Shown: positions 58,356 through 64,000 of the stretch, piece by piece
Position numbering within the stretch: the stretch's first letter is position 1
Layout of the letters: each line of letters begins with the position of its first letter
NCBI GenBank assembly: GCA_017303635.1
Contig: JAFLCG010000001.1
Span: forward strand, 372,001 to 436,000
DNA length: 64,000 bases
Source: Anaerolineae bacterium
GTDB taxonomy: Bacteria > Chloroflexota > Anaerolineae > Aggregatilineales > Phototrophicaceae
Direction: 5' to 3'
Program-made: the position numbers and the translations under genes
Notes under the pieces: model-generated
The model's input: the letters and a program-made list of their open reading frames with translations, nothing else
Told to the model about the DNA's origin: nothing
Database searches by the model: none

Positions 58356-59708
58356 ATGACGTTCTTAACCAAACAAACGCGAGTAGCCATCCTGCTGATG
58401 GTTATTATCGGTCTGCTGTCGATGGTTCTGCCTGCCGGGGCGCAAGGCGCAACCATCCGTTACGCCAATTGGAACCTGGGCACTGAAGAAGAAAATAACC
58501 TGCAACGTCAACTGGTCGCAGCGTATGTAGAAGCCAATCCCGGTGTGACAATTGAATTTGTCGATATGTCCGGTGATGGTGGCTGGGAAGAAAAACTGAC
58601 CAATTTTGCGGCGCGGGGCGAACTGCCCGATGTCTTCATGGCGAACAACACCCCGTACTATGTCCAGAATGGGTGGGCGGCTGACCTGACTGCACAGGTA
58701 GAAGCAGATGCTGACTGGGCGACCATTCCGCAGGTTCTCCGGAATGCCGTGACCTACGATGGCAAGGTGCTGGGACTTCCAAGCGCCCAGTTCATCATGG
58801 GTTACTTCATCAATCAGGATCTGTTTGAGGCAGCCAACCTGGATGCCCCACAATACGGTGTTTCTGCCGAAGATTTCTTCGCGGCGGCTTCACAGTTGAC
58901 CGATGTCCAGCAGGGTGTTCTGGGCCTGCATGAAATGGGCCCGATTCTCGGTTGGTATCCCAGCACGCAGGATAGCAATCTTGGCTGGTTCAGCTTTGAT
59001 GGCACCCACATGAACTATAATTCAGATGCCTTCCGGTCGGCTGTAAACACGGCTATTGAAATGCGTCCGAATACCTGGCAGGGTCTGACCGACGAACAGA
59101 AGACTGCTTTCACTGCTCAAGGCCCTTGGGAACTGTTTGTGAATCAGGAATCTGGTGCCGTCTGGGAAGGTGGCTGGGCGCTGCCTTCCTACGTGCAGAA
59201 TGCGACCTTCAATTGGGACTTCATCGGTATTCCTGGTGGTAATCAGGCGATGGTTGCTGACCTGCTGGTCGTCTCAGCTACGGCTGCGGATCAGGACGCT
59301 GCTTACGACTTTGCCCGCTGGATGAGCTTCTCGTCGGCTGGCTACGCCAAAGAAGCCGAACTGGCTACTGCTGCCGGTCTTGTCCCGACCCGGATGCCGG
59401 TTTCGGTGACGCCGGAAAGCATTGACCTGTATATGTCGTTCGCAGGTGATCGTCCGGGTCTGCGTCAGGCGCTGGAGAACCTGGATAACAGCCTCGTCGA
59501 GTCTCTGGCGAAGATTGTCCCCGGTTACATCAATGCCCGTTGGGAAGGCCGTCCTGGCATTAACATCGGCGATCAATCGGATGTGAACCTCGGCTTCATC
59601 TTCGACAATTTCGCGGCTGGTAGCTTCAAGTTTGAAGATCTCTCTGCACAGCTGCAGGATTTTGCCAACGGCATCCTTGACGATGCGCGTGCTCAACTTG
59701 CTAGCTAG
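58356..59708 (+). CDS. ABC sugar-transporter solute-binding protein
   Basis: 450 residues. ATG 58356 behind AAGGAG. The signal peptide ([18 protein letters not shown], cut near PAGAQGA) has no lipobox Cys, so the protein is not a standard lipoprotein, unusual for a single-membrane cell unless held otherwise. The mature part is a type-1 extracellular binding protein: [55 protein letters not shown]. It captures an oligosaccharide and delivers it to the permeases at 62772 and 63685. A stable hairpin just past its stop probably boosts its yield. Confidence 0.9.
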   Translation: MTFLTKQTRVAILLMVIIGLLSMVLPAGAQGATIRYANWNLGTEEENNLQRQLVAAYVEANPGVTIEFVDMSGDGGWEEKLTNFAARGELPDVFMANNTPYYVQNGWAADLTAQVEADADWATIPQVLRNAVTYDGKVLGLPSAQFIMGYFINQDLFEAANLDAPQYGVSAEDFFAAASQLTDVQQGVLGLHEMGPILGWYPSTQDSNLGWFSFDGTHMNYNSDAFRSAVNTAIEMRPNTWQGLTDEQKTAFTAQGPWELFVNQESGAVWEGGWALPSYVQNATFNWDFIGIPGGNQAMVADLLVVSATAADQDAAYDFARWMSFSSAGYAKEAELATAAGLVPTRMPVSVTPESIDLYMSFAGDRPGLRQALENLDNSLVESLAKIVPGYINARWEGRPGINIGDQSDVNLGFIFDNFAAGSFKFEDLSAQLQDFANGILDDARAQLAS

Positions 59709-59721
59709 TTAGTCTGTTGTG

Positions 59722-59748
59722 CCGGGATCTGCATCAGGCAGGTCCCGG
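59722..59748 (+). other. mRNA hairpin after the solute-binding protein gene
   Basis: CCGGGATCTGC (59722-59732), loop ATCAG, GCAGGTCCCGG (59738-59748): an 11-bp stem with one U-G pair and no T-run. Typical of a 3'-stabilising or partial-termination structure giving excess binding protein over permeases. Confidence 0.65.
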
Positions 59749-59803
59749 TGTAGCTCACTTAATAACGTCGTGCCTTCGCCCGCAACTATATGGAGAATCG
59801 GCG

Positions 59804-62788
59804 ATGCGCCCGAAAGTAAATACTTTTGTCCGATCAAGATGGTTTCTGATTATTCTGGCGGTAGTTGTTTTCCTGCTCTTTTTTGCGCCACTATCGAGTA
59901 CGGTACAGGCCCTCAGCGCTGGCTGTATTCCTGAGTCGGCAGATCTGGCGCGCATCCAAACCTCGGCAGGTCGTTTTGCGGCTCAGCAGCAAGCAGTGCC
60001 TTATGTTGGTCCTGCGGGCCTGGATAGTGCCCGACTGGTAGCAGAAATTCAGGCCGATTCGCTGGGGATGCCCATCGTTCAGGATGAAGCCGCACGGCAG
60101 TATGCCAAGCCCAGCGTTTTGCTCCAGCAGGGTCATACGATCTCCGTTGATGTCATAATTCCTACCTCCGGCGAATATATTTTTGCTTTCGATGCGGCTG
60201 TTCCGGATTCAGAGGATATTGCTGAGGGCCAGTTGCGAATAGATGGTCAGGACATTGCTGGCTTTGAACGCCTGGCGTTTCCAACCTATTTCCGCAGCGC
60301 AGTCGATAGCTTCCCCAAAGACCGTTACGGCAATGAGGCGCTTATCAATCAAGTGCGCGAGTTGCACTGGACAACGGTCGAGGCGCGCGATGCCAACTCC
60401 AGTCAATTAGCCGCCTTTCGGTTTGTGTTCGCGGCGGGGTCACATCGTCTGGATTTCTTGTTAACCGAGGGTGCTGTTTACCTGGGCAGCCTGTACGTGA
60501 TGAGTGCCGCCCCATATCCAGATTATGCCGACTATCTGGCAGATATGTCGGCTCCAGGGACTTCCGGCTTTTCTTTTGCTCTCGAAGCTGAATTGCCACA
60601 CTACAAGAATGATACTTCAGTGCGGCCCACCAGCAGTCGCGCGTTGACCGTCACGCCCTACGATACGTACTGTTTACTGATGAATACACTGGGGGGGGAT
60701 TCGTGGCTTCGCAGCGGCAGCGCGGTCTATTATCAGATTGAGGTTCCTGAGTCTGGCTTATATTCCATCACGCTGCGTGCCCTACAGAGTACTCGCAGTA
60801 ACTTTACGGTGTTCCGCCGTATTACTGTGAACGGCGAAGTACCCTTCGCACAGCTCGAGTCTGTCCCCTTTACCTTTTCGGCGGATTGGCGCAATGTCAC
60901 CTTGGGCGGTGAGGCTCCCTACCAGATTTATTTGCAGCAGGGTTTGAATGTGTTGGGCATTGAAGCAACCAATGCCCCCTATCGCCCGGCGATCGACACT
61001 ATTCAGGAAGCGCTGCTGGACATCAATGCCCTGGCGCTGGAAATCAATCGATTGACCGGTAATCAGCAAGATCCTTTCCGCGAGTGGGATATTTCCAACT
61101 ATATCCCCGACATCCGCGAACGGCTGAACGGAATCGCTCAGGATCTGATTGATGATAAATCCACCCTGTTGGCAATCGATACGAGCAGTGCTTCGCCGGA
61201 ACTGTTGGTCTACCAGATGGCGATTGATAACCTGTTGTTTCTGGCGATGGACCCGGATCAGATTCCGATTTACATGAATCGCTTTTCGCAAGGTTCCAGC
61301 TCGGCAGCCCAACTTCTTGGTTCCCTACAGACGCGTTTGCAGAATCAACCGTTGGCACTGGACAAGATCTTTATCCATTCGCCTGACATGATTCCATTGG
61401 TACCAGCGGCACCGCTCACAACCGCCCTGAGCGAAGACCTGAAGCGATTTATTGCGTCCTTCCGCCCTGATCCCTATCTGGCGGTGGTGACGAGCGACGA
61501 TGAACTGGAAGTCTGGGCTAACCGGCCTCGGCAGTATGTGGATCTGTTGCAGCTGATGGCCGATACCTCGTTCACGCCGCAGACCGGGATCCGGGTGAAG
61601 TTCTCGATCATGCCTCAGGAAGGAAAGCTAGTTCTGGCGAATGCTGCCGATATTCAACCCGATGTGGCCTTGGGTGTTAGTACAGGGGTGCCCTATGAGT
61701 TGGCGATCCGCAATGCCCTCTACGACCTCCGCAGCTTCCCGGATTTTGACTCCTACATTCGCCGTTTTTCACCAGGGTCGCTGCTCGGTTACATCATCAA
61801 TGACTCGGTGTATGCCATACCAGAGACGCAGGACTTTTGGGTGACCTATTTTCGGCGTGATATTCTCGAGTCATTAGGGTTGCCTGTGCCGCAGACCTGG
61901 GACGAAGTGATCGAAATCCTGCCTGAATTGCAGCGCTACGGCATGAACTATAACAGTCCGCTTTCCAGCGGCAGCGGGCAGCGGGGGTATCTTTTCACTG
62001 CGCCCTACATTTTTAACTTCGGTGCGCAGCTTTTTAGTGATAATGGCTTCGCCACCGGCCTGGAGAGTGATCGGGCTGTTGAGGCAGTGCGCTTTATGGC
62101 GGATAGCTTCACGATCTATGGGATGCCGCTAACGACGGTGAGCTTCTACGAAGGCTTCCGTTATGGTCGATTGCCGGTCGGGATTTCAAACGCGGAAACC
62201 TACATGCGCTTGACCACCGCCGCCCCGGAAATTGGCGGACTCTGGGGGATGGATTTGTATCCGGCCACCGTGTTGGATGACGGCACTCAAAATCGGTATG
62301 CAACCGGTTCTGCCCAGACCAGCATCATGTTTGCCAATACCGATAAGGCGCAAGAGGGGTGGGAATTCCTGAAATGGTGGATGTCCACCGAGACACAAAC
62401 CGATTTTCAGGAACGCATTGTGCTGAACTATGGGCGCGAATATCTATGGTTCTCGGCGAATGTGGAAGCTTTTAGCCAACTCGATATCCCCCAGGAACAT
62501 CGTGACGTGATTCTTCGGCAGTGGCAGTGGCTGCAAGAGCCGGTCCGTCTGCCAGGGAGTTACATGCAGGAACGCGAACTGTACAACATCTGGAGCCGGA
62601 TCGTCTTTGACGGGGTGAACCCACGCGTAGCGATTGACCGTTCCGTGACGATCATCAACCGGGAAATCACGCGCAAGATGGAGGAATTCGGCTACCTGCG
62701 GGATGGAGCTCAGGTTCGTGAGTTCCGAGTCCCAACCATTGACCTGGTTTTGAACTGGATGGAAGCTGCCGATGAAAATCTCCCTTAG
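59804..62788 (+). CDS. Large anchored protein with C-terminal solute-binding domain
   Basis: 994 residues from ATG 59804, preceded by GGAGAA; the frame is open upstream to 59717. A signal anchor ([20 protein letters not shown]) precedes two beta-rich modules (~90-240 and ~260-420) with CBM-like strands ([39 protein letters not shown]), a helical linker (~420-560), and a C-terminal ABC binding-protein domain (~560-950; [41 protein letters not shown]). It is likely an envelope-bound receptor that presents glycan to the importer. Its end overlaps the permease gene by 17 bp. A second, free binding protein is just upstream. Confidence 0.82.
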   Translation: MRPKVNTFVRSRWFLIILAVVVFLLFFAPLSSTVQALSAGCIPESADLARIQTSAGRFAAQQQAVPYVGPAGLDSARLVAEIQADSLGMPIVQDEAARQYAKPSVLLQQGHTISVDVIIPTSGEYIFAFDAAVPDSEDIAEGQLRIDGQDIAGFERLAFPTYFRSAVDSFPKDRYGNEALINQVRELHWTTVEARDANSSQLAAFRFVFAAGSHRLDFLLTEGAVYLGSLYVMSAAPYPDYADYLADMSAPGTSGFSFALEAELPHYKNDTSVRPTSSRALTVTPYDTYCLLMNTLGGDSWLRSGSAVYYQIEVPESGLYSITLRALQSTRSNFTVFRRITVNGEVPFAQLESVPFTFSADWRNVTLGGEAPYQIYLQQGLNVLGIEATNAPYRPAIDTIQEALLDINALALEINRLTGNQQDPFREWDISNYIPDIRERLNGIAQDLIDDKSTLLAIDTSSASPELLVYQMAIDNLLFLAMDPDQIPIYMNRFSQGSSSAAQLLGSLQTRLQNQPLALDKIFIHSPDMIPLVPAAPLTTALSEDLKRFIASFRPDPYLAVVTSDDELEVWANRPRQYVDLLQLMADTSFTPQTGIRVKFSIMPQEGKLVLANAADIQPDVALGVSTGVPYELAIRNALYDLRSFPDFDSYIRRFSPGSLLGYIINDSVYAIPETQDFWVTYFRRDILESLGLPVPQTWDEVIEILPELQRYGMNYNSPLSSGSGQRGYLFTAPYIFNFGAQLFSDNGFATGLESDRAVEAVRFMADSFTIYGMPLTTVSFYEGFRYGRLPVGISNAETYMRLTTAAPEIGGLWGMDLYPATVLDDGTQNRYATGSAQTSIMFANTDKAQEGWEFLKWWMSTETQTDFQERIVLNYGREYLWFSANVEAFSQLDIPQEHRDVILRQWQWLQEPVRLPGSYMQERELYNIWSRIVFDGVNPRVAIDRSVTIINREITRKMEEFGYLRDGAQVREFRVPTIDLVLNWMEAADENLP

Positions 62789-63677
62789 CAAGTGGGTTCA
62801 TGAAGAAGGCAGCGCCTATGCCTTCCTGCTGCCCTATGCGCTGCTCTTTATTGTCTTCATCGTCATTCCGGTCATCGCGGCGGCGGGGCTTTCCTTCACC
62901 TTCTTCGATGCGGTACAGTCGCCTCGTTTCGTCGGGCTGGACAATTACATTGCCCTGTTGACGCAGGACGATACCTTTATGCGGTACGTTCTGCCCAATA
63001 CCCTGCAGTTTGCAATCATTGTGGGGCCAGGAGGTTATGCATTAGCCTTCTTGCTGGCCTGGATGCTGGCCCAGCTTCCGAAGATCCCGCGCACGATTTT
63101 CGCGCTGATTCTGTATTCACCGTCAATGACGGCGGGCGTGGCCATGACAGTTGTCTGGCGGGCGTTATTCAGCGGCGACCAGACCGGGTATCTCAACAGT
63201 TTCCTGATGGGACTGGGACTGATGCGTGAGCCGGTACAGTGGCTTCAATCGCCCCAATACCTGATGTCGATCATGATCATCGTCACCATGTGGAGCAGCA
63301 TGGGCATCGGTTTTCTGGCGATGCTTGCGGGTATCCTCGAAATCAGCCCCGAATTATATGAAGCGGCTGCTATTGATGGGATGAGCAGTCGTTGGCAGGA
63401 GATTTTCCTCATCACCATTCCGTCGATCAAACCCCAGATGCTTTTTGGGGCAGTGATGGCAATCGTTGGCACGTTCCAGGCAGGGGCGATTGGCGTCACG
63501 CTTTCCGGCAGCAATCCGACGCCGCAGTATGCCGGTCAGTTAATCGTCAATCACATAGAAGACTACGGCTTTCTGCGCTACGAGATGGGCTATGCAGCGG
63601 CGATCTCGGTGGTCTTGCTGCTGATGGTCTTGTTCTTCTCCCGCGTTGCCAACCGTCTATTTGCCAGCGAGGCTTGA
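62772..63677 (+). CDS. ABC sugar permease, MalF/UgpA type
   Basis: 301 residues, six membrane helices. The EAA loop [19 protein letters not shown] (then LITIPSIKP) contacts the ABC ATPase. Overlaps the preceding gene by 17 bp, as is common in such operons. It forms the import channel with the following permease. No ABC ATPase gene is seen in the window; carbohydrate importers of this class often share a MsmK/MalK-type ATPase encoded elsewhere. Confidence 0.92.
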   Translation: MKISLSKWVHEEGSAYAFLLPYALLFIVFIVIPVIAAAGLSFTFFDAVQSPRFVGLDNYIALLTQDDTFMRYVLPNTLQFAIIVGPGGYALAFLLAWMLAQLPKIPRTIFALILYSPSMTAGVAMTVVWRALFSGDQTGYLNSFLMGLGLMREPVQWLQSPQYLMSIMIIVTMWSSMGIGFLAMLAGILEISPELYEAAAIDGMSSRWQEIFLITIPSIKPQMLFGAVMAIVGTFQAGAIGVTLSGSNPTPQYAGQLIVNHIEDYGFLRYEMGYAAAISVVLLLMVLFFSRVANRLFASEA

Positions 63678-63684
63678 TTGAACG

Positions 63685-64000
63685 ATGGCTACTCGCTGGT
63701 ATCAACCCTATATCGGAGTCAAGAACCGGGGCATCAATCCGGAAGGCTTCCATGTCAGCCAGATCAAGTTCTATATTGTGCTGATACCACTGGCTGGTCT
63801 GATGCTGCTGCCGATCATTTATATTTTCTCCAGTGCGTTCAAACCACCGGAGGAATTATTTGCTTATCCACCGCCCTTGATCGTGACCAATCCCACGATG
63901 AAGAACTTCAACGACCTGTTCTCCATCTTGAGTACATCAGGGATACCAGTTAGCCGTTACCTGTTTAACAGTATCCTGATTACACTGGTCACCGTAGCGG
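63685..64000 (+). CDS. ABC sugar permease, MalG/UgpE type (cut by window end)
   Basis: ATG 63685, 7 bp after the previous stop, open to the window end (105 codons). It starts [16 protein letters not shown], has the first membrane helix [18 protein letters not shown] followed by [18 protein letters not shown], the typical MalG-type start, and begins a second helix at [16 protein letters not shown]. It pairs with the permease at 62772 to make the importer channel. The EAA loop lies beyond the window. Confidence 0.88.
   Translation, partial: MATRWYQPYIGVKNRGINPEGFHVSQIKFYIVLIPLAGLMLLPIIYIFSSAFKPPEELFAYPPPLIVTNPTMKNFNDLFSILSTSGIPVSRYLFNSILITLVTVA

Overview
The window looks like chromosome from a Chloroflexota bacterium, probably Anaerolineae/Caldilineae-like. 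This is inferred from gene content: GAF/histidine-kinase families, 2TM-domain proteins, Thr/Pro linkers joining secreted domains, SH3b-tailed secreted proteins and LacI/ABC sugar loci. No rRNA, tRNA or CRISPR array was seen. Both strands are densely coded and most genes have recognisable Shine-Dalgarno sequences; a few promoters sit so close to the start codon that the mRNA may be leaderless.

Layout. 1-8.6 kb: secreted SH3b protein, then a surface-glycan cluster (WecA/MraY-like phosphosugar transferase, NAD-sugar epimerase, two GT4 glycosyltransferases, a GT39-type membrane glycosyltransferase). 8.6-17.5 kb: EndoIII-like glycosylase, a GAF histidine kinase, a PIG-L deacetylase, two short histidine kinases (one lacking the phospho-acceptor His), greA behind a promoter with two terminator-like hairpins, folC, two 2TM proteins, a GAF protein. 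17.7-21 kb: a 1092-residue secreted protein with seven copies of a ~108-residue repeat. 21-29.6 kb: hydrolase, SDR, AAC(3)-family acetyltransferase, O-antigen-ligase/TPR protein, XPB-like-domain protein, YacL-type PIN-TRAM protein, cupin. 29.7-32.9 kb (minus): ECF sigma, anti-sigma-like protein, an unlisted 54-aa membrane protein, a bactofilin-like membrane protein and a four-helix sensor-domain protein. 33-38.6 kb: TIR-TM protein, second PIG-L protein, SGNH hydrolase, cohesin-plus-dockerin protein, an 81-bp MITE-like repeat.

The main discovery is 38.8-50.6 kb (minus): a bacterial archaellum (archaeal flagellum) operon. Reading downstream it holds archaellin (arlB), an ArlD/E-like cytoplasmic protein, two ArlF/ArlG-type stator proteins, ArlH, ArlI and ArlJ, in an order matching euryarchaeal arlB-(C/D/E)-F/G-H-I-J. 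These are followed by a TM/coiled-coil protein, an FHA-GAF histidine kinase, a minimal class III signal (prepilin) peptidase and PilN-like and PilO-like proteins, the latter with an SH3-type tail. The last five are not part of the canonical archaeal operon and may adapt the machine to a bacterial envelope. I recall recent reports of archaella in Chloroflexota (Litorilinea aerophila), which I cannot check; the accessory half of this operon appears less described.

51-64 kb: a divergent glucan/galactoside utilisation locus around a LacI regulator with a visible operator: GH35 and a GH144/PF10091-like hydrolase on the minus strand, and GH94 phosphorylase, solute-binding protein, a 994-residue fused binding protein and two MalF/MalG-type permeases on the plus strand. 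The last permease is cut by the window end.
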